DNA of 64,000 nucleotides from Gymnogyps californianus. Taxonomy: Eukaryota > Chordata > Aves > Accipitriformes > Cathartidae. The stretch is taken from positions 16,554,428-16,618,427 of the forward strand of contig NC_059480.1 in the NCBI RefSeq assembly GCF_018139145.2, written 5' to 3'. Below the pieces are notes generated by a model. That model did no database searches and was not told the origin of the DNA. It was given only the letters and a program-made list of their open reading frames with translations. Each line of letters opens with the position of its first letter. Positions within the stretch are counted from its first letter, which is position 1. Positions 34,301 through 47,795 of this stretch are shown one piece after another. Position numbers and translations under genes: made by a program.

Positions 34301-37300
34301 ATCTCAGAAAGTTGGGTGGGATGCAGCTAGGCATGGGCAGTCAAGCCTTAAGGACTGAGCTGGAAAAAAAAAGGCGATGGTGGAAGTTTGGTGAGTTTTA
34401 GCAGGTTCTGGCTCCCCGGAGCAGGACCTCCAGAGGAAGCGGTCCCTCTGCACTGTTTGCACTGCAAACTATGCTGTGCAGGTAGCGACATTGCTTAACC
34501 AAAGTGCCAGACACGTCTTAAAAACATCTTAGAGATCTTGGGTCTCTATCCCAAGGGCTGCGAATCCTCAGTGGCCCGGGCCTCTACGGTGTGTCACTGT
34601 AGGGTGATGGGTCACCCTGTGGGTGGCTGCTGTGGCGGAGCTGAGCCCACGGCAGCCGGCGCGGGGGGGGGGTGGGGACCAGTATCTGCAGCAGCCATCT
34701 CGGCTCCTTTCATAATCGATGGGGAGAAACTGGGAGGAAGGCATGATTCACCCAACCTGCCTGACACTCCGCCCGAGTGCCGCATGGGTCGCAGCCCTTC
34801 TGCCTGGAAACTGCCCTGCCAGGCTCTGCCGCCAGTCCCCTGCCTGCGCTGCGTGTCACCCACAGCCCGCACCGCCACGTGTGTCCTCTGCCGATGGCCC
34901 CTGAAACCCCGACCCAGGGCAGGACGCTGCAGCCTCCCTGCTGGCAGCTTGTGCTGTGAGTGCCGGGACAAGGCAGAAGCTGCGATGCAGGGCAGCACCC
35001 CCAAACCAGCACCCTGCCTCCTGCGTGGGTGATCCCTTGGCACCTTGAAGCAGGAGCAAGTTTGTGTCACCCTTATCTGCACAATCTCAGCTGTGCATTC
35101 CATTTCTCCACCTGCCAGAGGAGGAGCTGAGATCTGCACCAGGTGTGATTCATGGGGACTGCAGCCTATTTGTGCCATTACTATGGGTAAGCCCCCTGGT
35201 GACAATTAGCAATCATTTATATAAAACACCAGGTTTCCAGGGTATTGGGCATCCATGAGCTATGATAAATTGCAGGCAGAGTGCTTGAGAGCTTCTGGAC
35301 CTCCTGGTCTCTGGCAGAGGCACCCATGGGCTCCCCCTGCCCTGGGCTAACCAAAACTGTGATGCTGTGTGGCAGGGAGCCAAGGTAACAGCCCTGCCAG
35401 AGGGCTTTCCCCTGTGTGGGGAGCGGATGGATACTCATACCTCCCTGGGAGGCTTATCTTGAGAGAGAACACCAAGCCAGCAAGAAAGGACTTGGGAAGG
35501 GGAGGAGGTAGAGGGGGGTGATCCAGGAAGGGAGGAGGCAGGACAGGCTGCACTGAAGGGGGGATTTTGAGAGGGGGGAGTGCTTGGAGGCTTGGCCGGG
35601 GAGGAGAAACTGGTGAAGGTGAGTGAAAAGGCGACAGTGGAATGTGGGGACTCTGAGAGCAGCCTTGCTGGGGTGATGGGATGGAGCTGGGGGAAGAGCC
35701 ATTGGAGGAAAGGAAATGTGGCAGGTTGTTTCCCAGCTTTCTGCTGCAAATGAACAGAGGTGGGAGAGGCTCTGAGGACAAATATGGAGATTCAGCTAAT
35801 CTCTATCAAGCTAACCCTTCTCTAAAGACTTGCTGAGCAGGTAGCCCATCCATGGGGCATGCAGGAGCCAGCCCTGATGCCTCAACTTTTTGCACCTGGT
35901 GGAAATGCACTGCTCGCCGCTAACTCGGCACGGGCAGAGACCGAGTGAGTCCAGGCTGATGGCAGCGGGATGAGAGTGCCCGGTGTCAGGCTCATCCCCC
36001 CTCCCCCGGGGCTCCTGGCAGGGACCACACTGAGCCTTGATGAAGCTGGATAACGGGGTCAGGATAAACCGGTCCTGCAGGGAGCCCGGCAAAGCCAAAC
36101 AGCCAGCTTGTACTCAGCTCTGCACTGGTTAAAGTCAGCTCTGTTCTCAGCCAGAAAAACCCTCTGATAAATAAGTCAGCCAGCTGTGTATTTACCTTCT
36201 AATGCTAGCCAGCACTGACATGCTTTGCAGAGCCAGGCCCAGCTCCAGTGAGAGGGGGAGCGTCCGGGAATGCTGCAGCAGGGAAGCGGGAGGATTTATA
36301 GCTGTTTGCAATGGGGGTCGGGTGGGTCACCTGAGCTGAGGGGGCCTCCCAGGTCCTTTTTCTCCCTTGCCAAGAAAGGCATGCCTTGTTTGGCCTCCTG
36401 GATAGTTGGATCCTGCAGCCCCCTCTGGGGAGCGGGGTCACTTCAGAGCAGCTGAGCCTGGGAAATGAACCCACGGGTAGGGCTCGCATCTCATGGGGAG
36501 CACGATCCTGCCGCTGCCGGCAAGGAAACAGGCTTGGGGAGCTGCAGGGAGCTCGGCAGACAAATGAGCTGGGTTGTGGATACATTCTGTATAGCTGAGC
36601 ATTCCTCTCTCACCAGCTGACCACCTCTTTGTACACTCCCACCCTTCCTGGCTGCTCTTGCACTAAACAGCAAGAAAAAAGACATTTTTCAGGTGAAATG
36701 GGGCCAATGCCTGACCCGGGAGGGATGCATAGGGATGGGCTGTTTTCTGGGTGCAATGGCTTAGAGAGACTAAGTGTTTTACCAGCCAGCAGAGCACTCT
36801 GCAGGGACTGTAGCACCCTGATGTTACACCCCCTGGACTGACACTTGTAGCTAAAGCTGAACATCCCCCACCTCCGCTCACACCACCATCGCCTCTGCTC
36901 ACTTGCTGACTTTTTTTTCTTCCTTTGCCAAGAATGCAGGAACCTGCTGCTCCTGGATGGCTCTGAGATGAGTTTCCGCTTCAAGCGCTTCCGCTTCCAA
37001 AGCGGAGCTGAGAGTGCAGCCAGCCGAGCTGCCGGAGAACTGCATTCCGCCAGGGAAGTGCTTGGCATAGGGTGCTGGAGCACCCCAAAGTGCCTGGAGC
37101 AGCCGGTCTCGCATAGGGAAGGGACGTGGGGCTGGAAGGGGAGATGTGTGGGGAACCCCGCATCCTTCCTGGAGTGTGGTATGGCTGTTGGGGACCAGGG
37201 GAGCATTGCCCTGGCCACTGCTCCAGGGGAGGCTGTGTGGGAGGAGGGCTGATGGTAACAATTTTCCACAAAACCGGCGAACTTCACAGAGTGTTTCATG

Positions 37301-39499
37301 GCAATAGGTGGCATTTACGTTTTTACCTTGAGAAAATTTCTGTGCTTTGGGAAGGAGTTTTTGCAGGAAAAGACAGAAATCTGAGGAGGGTCTAACAAGA
37401 TGTCCCATAGCCAGACCCTGGGGACAGGGTCAGTCTTTCTGGGTCAGTGAATAATGAATATTTATGCTAATTGAAAAGACTGGCAAGGTGGAGGCTGCCT
37501 CTGCAGCTTTGTGTGGTGGTAGTCCCACTCCCTGTCTTAAACTGCGCAGAACACGAATTTCAGCCTGTTTTCTAAGCAAATGCCCTGACATTTGGGTTAG
37601 TGGCTGTTGGTTTGGGTACTTCTGCTGTTGGCAGGGCTCTTTTTCCCCCCCATCTCTGGGATTTCTCACCCTAGTTAGCAAACTGGTTGCAGAGCATCAC
37701 CAGATTCCTCCAAACGCAATGACTGTTTCCCAGCCTGTTGGGCCCCGACCTTCCCATACCAAAGCTGTGGCCAGGTGAGGGTCAACGTGCTCCCCTCCAC
37801 CTCTGCCTTGCCGCCTCCCTCACCCACCGCCCACCCGGGCTTTGCAGGCAGGGGGGTGCTGCCTGCAGCCCGCTGGCTGCTGCTCCGCCGGAGCCGCTCT
37901 CACAGCTCCATCTGCAGGTGCTCAGCCCAGGCTGTGCCTGCACAGAGCTCAGCTCCCTGGAGCGTGGATTTCCAACCAGGCTACATCGGTCATGCTGGGC
38001 TCGCACAGGCCGTTGCCGTCTGGCCCTTTCCGTCTGGTTCCTGCCCTTGGTTGCGACACCGGGGTGCCGCTCCACCTGGCTGTCCCACTGTCCGCCCCAC
38101 CACGCGGTGCGTTCTCACGCTTCGCCCTCCAAACTCTTTGAACCGGTCTGTAAGATCCTTCTTATCGTCCTTCAGATCTTCCTTCGAGACAGGATTTCAC
38201 TAGGACACTGAGGAGAAATTCATCGTCTAGCTATGAGGAGAGGAAGGGTGTGTGGTGGTATCTTTAGCTCCTGTCCCTGCTGGGACATGGGCTCCTGGTG
38301 TGATGTGAACCATTTGCTGACATCCACATTTTTAAACTCTCCAGCAGTTGTTCTACTTGCTGCTGGTTTTCTCTGGAGAACAGGACCACAAAGCCATGGG
38401 CAGCAAGTCCTGGGAAGGTGGTCTAAGGAGCGTGCAGAGTGTCCTGTCCCCACCTGCCCACATTACCCCCTGCCACATGTGACTGTCCCTGGAGAAGGCA
38501 AAAAGGTGTATTTGGCCTCAGTGCAAAGTCCAGCAACAGTTAAACCAGAGCTTATAACAACATTTCATCATCCCGGTGTCCCTCTTCACTCAGTGCTCCT
38601 CAGGACACACAGGGGACTGTGGCAGCCTGCTCCCAGCTTTGTGCAGGGCTGTGGCTGGTCCCTCTGCACGCTGACAGTCTCTCCCCTGGAAAGCCCACAT
38701 CATCCACAGACCAGAGCAGCTCTCACTGCTCCTTTGGTGGCTGCAACAGTTGTGATGGTGGCTCTTGTATACCTTTGAAACCACAGCCATAGGGTTACGG
38801 CATTGACCCAGATCATGAATGCTCAGATTAGCACTCTACAAACAGAGGATATGAGGATTGGGAAGACCTTAAACACCCTCATCTGCAACTAAAACTGATA
38901 TCCCAGGAGCAGCCATGACAGAGGAGGGGCCTTCTGGTCTTGGATTATTAATGACAGCAATGCAAATCTCATTAACAGCAATCCTACAAAACCTAGTGTG
39001 GGGCTTACATATGCAATTCGTGGCCTGTTTGCTGTGCTTTGTGGAAGGCACCTGCTCTGAGATGTCTGTGGGCAGAGCTCGGCAAACTCTCCACAGGTGA
39101 GAATGTCAAGATACTGGAGGGCTGACTCACTGTCAAGTAAGATTTCACGGTGGCTGCTGCTGTTGTACAAGATTACAAGATAAACAGGAACACTGGCCTA
39201 CAAGGCTTTTAACTCGACAATTTTCTTTGGTACATGAAAACAAAGCTGACAAAATGAGCCAGAGATGGTCAGTCCATCAGGCTTCCAGCTCTGTTTGAAG
39301 CAAAGCATTTAGACTGGGCTGCTCATGGGATGTGTAATGATCCCATTAACCTAAGAAAATGTGAGCATGGTCCCTCCTGTCACCCAGATGAGCACTTTGC
39401 ACCCTGCCTCTTGTGCCTACATACACAGCCCTTGCTCATCCATCCTTCTGGAGAAGACGGCAGCAGGGACAATTAAACTGACCACCAGCCCAGAGTCTG
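31303..39499. other. Intergenic, no gene recognised
   Basis: Contains several G+C-richer islands (about 34.6-35.0, 36.6-37.3 and 37.7-38.2 kb) in which long open frames appear on both strands (up to about 234 codons on the minus strand at 36610-37314). These have biased, low-complexity composition and no recognisable domain. A purine-rich strand at 35460-35720 is listed separately. No other structure was seen. Confidence 0.55.
35460..35720 (+). repeat. Polypurine-rich stretch
   Basis: About 260 bp in which the + strand is strongly purine-rich (repeated GGGAGGAGG, GAGGGGGG and GGAGGAG-type blocks) with a few pyrimidine interruptions. The complement reads as a proline/serine-rich open frame on the minus strand, which is a composition artefact. 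Such tracts can form triplex or G-quadruplex structures. Confidence 0.55.
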
Positions 39500-39665
39500 G
39501 GAACTGCTGGCCCTGAAATTTAGGCTTGGAGAAATCCCATCACCTGTGATATATAAAATGGGGGATAATGATACCTCAGCAAAAGTTGCTTAGAGCTGTT
39601 ATGGGGATTAACTAGTTAATCCCTGCAAAGTGCTGTAGATATCTGAAATGCAATGTTAATATTAC
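39500..39665 (+). repeat. MIR-like SINE relic
   Basis: The order of motifs follows the MIR 3' half: AAATGGGGGATAATGATACCT near 39556, a GGGATTAACTAGTTAAT block near 39604, then TGCAAAGTGCTGTAGATATCTG. These correspond to the MIR segments for the 'aaaatgggga' block, the 'gattaaatgagttaat' block and the 'gtaaagcgctt' block. This is the clearest ancient SINE in the window. The limits are approximate. Confidence 0.6.
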
Positions 39666-41701
39666 TGCCTTCCATGCAGGCAAACAATGTGCACTTCATT
39701 TGAGAACTTAAAGATGACTACTCTCATTAAGACTCCCAGAAGAGTTTTTGCAACCTTTTGCGTATATGACCTTGTCAGGGCTGATGTGACCAGTCTGTGT
39801 GAAATAAACTGCCGTGATCCTGTTCATTTTTTTTACCAGTCAAGCATGGTTCTTTTATCAGCTCATTTCTCTGATGCAGAGACCAACTTGTGGGATTTCA
39901 GGCCCCTGGGCCAAGCCCGGTGCCTTTCTTGGCACAGCTGGGCTGCTGTTGGCCTGGCTTCACTTGCAGGTTTGCAAGCTCTCCATACCAAGTAAGCTGG
40001 CAAGAAGCACATAAATAGCATCAATCCACTTACACTTTCACACATGGTAAATCCAAGCAGTACAGTCTGGAGCAGAGCATGCCTTGATTGCTACAAAACT
40101 AGAAGAGGGCAATTAGGAAGATAATCACGCAATGGGAAAACGGCTGTTGCACACAGCTGGGAAAGCCAGCAGAGTAAATAGGATCTCTCTTTCCAAGAAA
40201 CCCCAGGGATGTGGAGCTGCTTACCAGCCCCGGGACAGCTTCACGCAGTTGGTAGGGCAGCTTTCTTGGCATTGCCAAGGAGCCAGGAGGGTGCCTAGGG
40301 AGAGGCAGCTAGCAGGGCTGAGCCAGGCTGCAGAGGGACCCGCCAGCGCTGCTGCAGCGGCTGTGCAGTGAGGAAAGGCCAGTAGATGGTGGTATGGTCT
40401 TGGCACCTCTTCAGTACGGCGCTGATACAGCGAGGATGGATCGTTGCGAGGGGAGCAGCAGCTATTGCCCAGGTTACCGGGCTCTCAGCCCAAAATCCTG
40501 CCATGCAGAGTAGCGTGCCCTCAGCTACAAGAAGCCCGGAGTCCCAAAAGTCCACCGTATCCCAAACAATCCTGGGTGTGCTGCTTACAGCCGGTCTTTG
40601 TTCTGCTGGGTCCCTGGCGTTTGTTACCCAGCCTCTAGCCGAGTGACCTTGCGGAGGAAGGAGGGAGGAATTCGCCTACGAGCCAGCTGGTTCTGACCTT
40701 CCTACCCTCGCCCCTTTCTTCCCCCCTTGAATGCAGGGGCGGCTGCTTACCCACCTTGCAGGGAATGAAAGGCTGGCGAGTGAATCAGAAGGGAGGCATT
40801 GTACCCTGCTAATCCCCTTGAGCCCACACTAGTCAATAAAAGGCGTGACTTTGTTCTCAAAGCGTGTTTTCTGCCTCCTCGGTACAGCCAGGCGGCTTTG
40901 TCCCCAAAATGCTGACTGGCCTTTTCGAGAGGCTGCCAGCTATAACTTCAGACGTCAAAATAGGACGGCTCAACCCCTCTCTGCCTCACCTGTGCTATCG
41001 CTCCTCTTTTCCTTGGGTTTTGTTTGCCTTATACAGCATCTAGCTCTGTTACACAAGAATTATGCAAACCTAATCCTTACCCTTCCACCAAATTAGTTTT
41101 CCTTTTTATATTTCCCTATTAAAGTGAGACGCTTTGCAGGCAGGAAGGAATCATCTTACTCCTCCGAGAGGGGATGAATTCAGTGCCAAGGCACCGCTGT
41201 GTTTCTGTGGGAGTGGATGAGATACCAGAGAGCAGGGGGATACCAGGGGCAGCAGCATGTCTCCTGGACATGTTACCACTCTGGCAGGATGGGGCAGTGC
41301 TGGGTGGGACAAGTGCATGGGAAGGGAAAGGGAGGGACTTCCTACCATGGGCTGGTATTTTTTGATCTTGTATTTTAGAGCCTTAAATTCTCCCAGGATG
41401 GGAGCCTGGGCAAGCACCCCACACCTAGGAGTGGGGAGGTCTCCCTCATGGTCATCTCCTGCCTGTGACACCCTAGGTTTTCTGTGTCCCCTTGCGTTTG
41501 CCTGCACCCAGCACGACTCTCACACCTTCCTCTTGGCTGTCCTTGTCCCTCCTCTGCTCTGGCATCAGTTTTCAGCAATCCTCCCTTGTACTTCAGCCCC
41601 AGAGGAAGAGTTGGGAGGAGGGCAGCAGGTCTGCGGTACAGACTCCTTGCTTGCTTGCTACCCTCCACGTTCTCCGGCAACTCCCCAAATACTCCCTGTA
41701 T

Positions 41702-41759
41702 ACTCCTATACTCTCTCTATAGCACTCCTATACTCTCTCTATAGCACTCCTATACTCTC
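41702..41759 (+). repeat. 22-bp tandem repeat, about 2.6 copies
   Basis: Unit ACTCCTATACTCTCTCTATA plus GC. Two exact copies (41702-41723, 41724-41745) and a third partial copy (41746-41759). The unit is pyrimidine-rich. Exact identity between copies suggests recent duplication. Confidence 0.9.
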
Positions 41760-44700
41760 CTTCTTGCCCTACCTCCCATTCCAAGGAGAGAAGGGAAGCC
41801 ACCCTCACTGCTCCAGTTTGCAAGGTGCTGTATCCTCCTTCTCCCCTGTGTACTCATCGTAGCCAAGCGGCTGAGGACAAGGTGGGTGGGAAGCATTGAA
41901 ACTCCCTGGGCAGCTATAGAAATCCTAACATTGAATAATACCCTCCCATGCACCCCAAGCCAAGGGCTGCTCCTTGTGCACGCAGCATGCTGAAGAACCT
42001 GGCCTTAGTTTTCAGCACACTTGAGGCCAAATCCTGATTTAGTTATGGCAGTTTTCCAATCAACTAGAGTAAGACTTAGACCGAGACACACGATCTCGCT
42101 AATGTTTCACATAGCTGTACTTATTCTTGCAACATGATGGTCTTGTTAGTAGTTGGAAGGCTTCAGAAATGTGCAGAACAGATGCGGGTAATTTGGGGTT
42201 TCCAGTCTTGGGAATATTTTGTGCCCATTGAAGTCAGTGGGAAAGCTACCACCACTTCCAGTGGGTGCTAGAATGCCTCTGAGCTATTTGGCAGAATAAA
42301 TTTGACTGTCTTAATGAGTAAAGGAGGGCTTAGGTTTTCCACCGGATAAAATAATCAGCAGCAGTAACCTCTGGAAATGGTTGTGTTATCACTTAGGTAT
42401 CTTTCATGCTAAAAAAAAAAAAAAAATCCTGAATGCAAGAAAAAGAGAAAAAAAGGAAAATTTTTTCTTAAAAGCTCTGGGCATTCAGAGCACCGTGAGT
42501 CACCTTAGAGCACTGACTGGTTTGGAAATCAGGGTGCTTCTTAATCCCAGTTTGTTAGGGGAACATGCAGCCTGGGTCAGACAAGCTGGTATTTCTGTTC
42601 TGAGCAAAGAGCTTACCTGGCAAATGAGCCAAACTACCTAAAAGGCCCATGTTTATCTCACTCCTATGGCACAACAAGGTCCAAGTCCCACTCCATGGAC
42701 TCACGCCGCTGTGTATGCAGCAGAGCTCATTTTGGGAGGACCTTTGAGATGCAGATTTCCAGGAGCTCCACACTGCCCATGGGGTGCTTCTTTCCTACAC
42801 CATGGATGTTTCCATCCCGCTAGCTCACATGTTGGACTCACGGAGGCTGTGTCTCCTCCTCAACCACCCAGGGAAGGCTGCAACCTCAGAGTCAAAGGCT
42901 GAGATTCAGACCTTTGCTGCACCTTTTCTTCTGGTCTGTTATGCCATGCTTTCCCTTCCTCCAATAAGGAGGTTATTTTTTTCCCTCTGAAAATGGGTTG
43001 AGAAGAGGGAAGAAGAGTCCTCCACGCAAGAGCCAAACCTCTTGCATGGTGTGAGGCCAATTCAGTGCCTCCTGTTACCCTGATAGGTAACAAGGGTGTC
43101 ACCTGCGTGATGGGGGGGATATTCCCAGGAGAGCTTAGGAATCTTGGACTAGATACAGAAATATCTCAGTATGGAAACTGTGTTCATTCATGAGACATCA
43201 GGGGCTCTTTAAAGAATTCATGAAAGAAACAGCCCTTTGAGCTTGTTGCTCAGGGAACTGCACGCTTTCCTAATGCAGGAATAGGTGATGGAAAAGCCCC
43301 CTTCCATTATCAAATCCTTATAACTGCCCCCAGCCAGGGAGGTGTTTTCCCTGTAGCATATTTTCCTTTTATATTGTGTTATTTCATCACTTTAATATCC
43401 CTTGCTTGTATTTCTTCAGTTCATAGCTACAGAAAGTAACTTCAGCTGTAGCTATCCTGCAGCCAAACTGATGTGCTCCACGTAGGAGGCAGTATCCTGT
43501 GGGTGAACTTATGGTGACTTCACTTGGTGCCTCACAGTAACCTATAGATACTGATGCTGTAAAAATGGTTTTGTGAGAGGTATAAATACAAACACCATGA
43601 GATCACATATTCCGAACTATAACTGAATGCAGACTCTTGGAAGAAAATCGACTCAAAGCCCTCCTGGAAAAAGCTGTCAAGCACAGCACAGTCCATAAAT
43701 TTTTCCACAACCCCAAATGTACCAATGCATCAAATAGGCTTCTTTTAGAAAGTGGTGCCATGAACCCCGCGATGCCTGGACATTAGTTAGATTACTTGTA
43801 ATCCATTGAGGATGGGGAAGGGGAAGGGCTATCTCAAGTCCTCTGTGCTCACGGTGTCCTGACATGTCCTTGGGGACCTCCATGGGAACCATTGCGCAAG
43901 ACCGTCAGGAAGGAGTCAAGTGCTTGCTCTGCAAAATGAGCCTGATGGCTTCGATCCTGTGCCATGTGGCAGCCCTCCTTACCCAGGGAATAATAACCAA
44001 CCTGGCTACTTGAGGACAATCCCAGCAGTAAAGTCGGTGACTGAGTGGATCATGAGATGGGCCCACCCAACCCAGCGTTGACCCTGGGTAACAAAGACGC
44101 ATACTGTGCGAGAAACTGTGCTGAACCTCTGTCTTTCTGGACTCAATGCCATCAATGGATCTGAGATTCATACACATACCTACCCATCAGTTTAATTTTT
44201 GCTGTCTTTTCTCTGTACTTCTAGGCAAGCCAGAGAAGGGACAGTCCAAGCAGGACTCCTAACAGCTTATTACCCTTGCTCTGGAGCCATCATCCTTCAG
44301 ATTTCATTGGAGAAGATTAACCATCCTGGCAGATGCGCCTGCTTACAGTCAGAATAGCCAACATCTACTGTGCAAATGATTTAGTGACAGTTTACCTGGC
44401 TGTAAAAGGTACCATAGCAATGACAATTACAGCATGGCCACGTGGATCTGAGAGCTCTTTACATCCCATCTCACACTTGTCTATTAGTGTCTGCTAATGT
44501 TGCACAAAAGCCTGGAGCGGGCAATCAAAGAGAATTATGAGTTTAATTAAAAACCACCATGACCATTTAAGTAGGCATAATGATGCTATCCGACCTGGAA
44601 TTTGCCCAGCACTCAAACACTTGCTATTTCAAATGAGCAAAAATGGCCACAAGTTGTTTTACAGTTTGGGGGAAAATGGCACGTCCAGTCCTACAGCCCC

Positions 44701-47697
44701 ACTAAATCCAGGCCAAGGCCTTGGTCCAGCACAGTCTTTTGTGCATCTCCCATCACACAGTAGCTGGGCACCAGGCCACACTAGCACAGTCCCTGCCAGG
44801 AGCGGTGGCCCCGGCTCAGCGTGCTGCACACCAGCCTCTGCTGTGCCATATTTTTTCTCCCTCTTTCCGGCAGTTGCTCTTTCATTATTCACCGGAGCAG
44901 AGACTGGATGCTGTGACAACAAAGTTTGTGCCGCAATCCTGCGGAGTCCCTCCCAGACCAGTAAATCATTGTTGATATTGAAAATAATCCATCCGGGCTT
45001 CTGTTCAGCATCAGAGGAGAATACAGAGGCTGTACAGGGCCTCCACTGCCACCTCCTACTCATGCTGCTTTTAATGAGGTTTAGCTACCCTCGTCAAGGC
45101 TGTGTCTCAGCAAGGGGCAGCAGTGTGGGAACATCTGGCTTGGGAGGGATACCAGAGCTTAGCCATGACGCAGGACCCCATCCCTCAGTGGGGTCTGCCC
45201 CGGTGACCACTGCAGCATTGCCCCTGTGGGCACCATAGGCACAGAGCATGGGCTGGGTGCCCACCTGCACTTCTGGGTAGCACCTCCCAGCAGAAGACCT
45301 TCCTCTGCGACTCTGTCAAACACTCTGAGCTAAAGGTTTCCATGTGGTCTGTTTGCCTCAGGCATTTCCGTGTTTTTGGAAAGTTTCAGCTATAATTGTC
45401 CTATTCGCTGTGGCTAAGATTTGGGACACACATGTAGTTTTGAGCATTCTTGTCTCTGGTTTGTTGAGAAAACAAAGTGCTGCCCAAGCCTGGAGGTTTG
45501 GCAGAAGGTGTCCGCCTTGAGTTGGAGGTTTGCTGCTTTCCCCAAATTGACCGAGTTACAGGTGTCTGAAAACCTTCTGGTAGCACTTGCTCAGGATGGT
45601 GGTGCTTGTGGATGCTCACTGATGTGGCTGATGTTAATAGAAATTGTGTCCTAGATATATTAAATGTGCCGTACCCTGAAAAATCAGCATATTGGTGCCT
45701 CAGAAGGCACATCAAAATTTGTTGCTATATTTTGTCTTCATTTTGTGTGGATTAATTTTATACAGCTAACATGGAGCTAATAGTATTTCTTTGTTTCGCA
45801 AAGAAATTAATGAATGGCAGAGCAGCATTTAGGGACAGCATAAAACAATCACAGAAAAGCTTAAAGTGAAGTTGTGTCCTCAGAGCAATATTTAAATGCT
45901 TGCACTGAATAAGACCTGAACCTGCATGCTGAAGAATGAGGAGAATACAAAACACGAAATTATTTCATATGACATGAACGTATGAAAGAGTAAACAAGGA
46001 ACAATATGCCCTGGAGGCCTCCTGTAGTGCATTCATCTCATGGGTACAGCAGGAAGCAAAATAAAACAGCCTTAGCTCTGATACCCCCCAATTTCAGAGT
46101 GTTTGGCAGTACAACTGTTACATTCTCATAATATTTTCCTTTTTTTATTTAGTGAATATACATAGTCAAAACTTTCTGCTTATGCCTCCCAAAAATATGT
46201 TTGCTTGTCTGGAGATGTATAAAACCCATTTGCTTCCATTACTATATTCACCCTAAAAATCCACTTCAGGTGTGTGTCTGCAAAGTGGGGTCTGCATTCT
46301 GTTTCTCCTCTCCTCATGAGAGCCCTGACTAGGTCTCTCCACAAAGAAGCCACCTTTGCACAACATTAAGCTTATTTTTGTCATAAATTACTCCCAGGAT
46401 TTTGGATTACTGTGGGATGGAGAAAAATTATCCTTCGTTTGGCTTAGCCAATTTAGGAACAGAGAACTTTCTTGCATGACATGATAAAGCCATTTATTTG
46501 TGGTTTGCCTTCAGTATCCCCAGCTCTTTGACCTCCCTCGGGCTTGCATTAATCCTGTGGTTCTCTGAGGTCCTACGCCTCTTTCAGAAACCTGGCCAGG
46601 CCCAAACTTGATGTCTCTTCAGCTTTCTAGTATACTAGATGAATGTTGAAAACACCTAATTAATAACTCACTGTGGGGTTCATTTCTCTCCCCCCACCCT
46701 GGGATGCCAGGTTGGGACCAAGGGGAGGGAAGGCAGCCAGAGGCTGGGACCCTTCTCCATTACTCAGGACTGGTTGGGGTGATGGGAAGGGGGAGGTTTC
46801 CCTTGGTTTGTTTGTCATCATGAACCCATGACTCTGGACTGCAAACCTTTCACCCACCTTCTCCAAAGGCAGGCCAACTTTTGAGTAAGTTCGCATTAAG
46901 CTCCTGAAGAGCCTGGGCTGATTTATAGGTTAGTGTGGAAATCATGCAAACCCCTATGATTTTTGGCACAAATGCAGCCAGTCTCACACCTATTGGCTTC
47001 CAATTAGAAACAGCATTTAACACATATGTAGCACCTGCAGCCTTCAAAGTGCTGCTCAAACATTACTGGAGTCCTGGGAATGTGGCTCCAGAGGGGTAAG
47101 AGGCTCATGCAGAGACCTGGCCCTGAGCCTGTGCTCTCTGTCTGCTGGCTCAGATGCACGTAGCAGACTTTTCCATATAACCATGATCTTCCTCTTCTCA
47201 GCTCATGCCAGACTGCCTAATCACAGCAGGGGTGGCACAGAGAGCAGCAGCCTTCAGGTGGCAGTCACTAATGTAGTCAGCCCCATTGAAGCAGCTTTAT
47301 TTGTCCTTAGAGAGTCTGGAAGAACTTTGTTTCCTTTTGTGGCAAAACCCTATGGAAAATCGCTTATTTAAGACTTGACACCTGATGGCTATACTAATAA
47401 GTTAGATCTCATCCTAAAAGTATTCCTAAAAAGATTTTGCTCTCCACCTTTCAGTGTCCGTAGTCTGTGCATTTAAATAACACCCTGAGGCCAGTCCCTA
47501 CACAACGGTCTCAACCAAAGTACCTGCTCTCACCAGCTAGCAGTCGTCCTGTGAAACTAGACCTGACTGCAGACACAAGGAAATGGGTGCCAATCAATGT
47601 GATGAGTAAATCCAATGAATGCTGGTGGGGTTTTTTTAGGCATCATAAGTTTCTTTTTTATCTACTTTTCTCTGTGTCTAGCTGCTTTCTGTTTTTA

Positions 47698-47795
47698 TGT
47701 TGTGAGATCCTGAGAGAAGGGACTGGGTTTTTTTATTCTGCACTTGTACAGCACTTTGCACAAGTCCTGAGTGCTGCCGTAACACATATGTATTC
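47698..47795 (+). repeat. L3/CR1-like LINE 3'-end relic (tentative)
   Basis: The order of a GAGAGAAGGGACT block, CTTGTACAGCACTTTGCACAA and a GCTGCCGTAACACA-type end recalls the 3' end of the ancient L3/CR1-related repeats of amniotes. It is diverged, and the family call is from memory only. Confidence 0.35.

Noticed and set aside
34612..35205. Minus-strand open frame of 197 codons
   Set aside because: Overlaps several other frames on both strands in a GC-rich patch, and no family resemblance was seen.
36610..37314. Minus-strand open frame of 234 codons
   Set aside because: The longest intergenic frame, but it has no domain, leader or conserved-looking motif, and other frames overlap it on both strands. 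Treated as chance.
41257..41862. Plus-strand open frame of 201 codons
   Set aside because: Runs through the 22-bp tandem repeat and low-complexity pyrimidine-rich DNA; no homology recognised.
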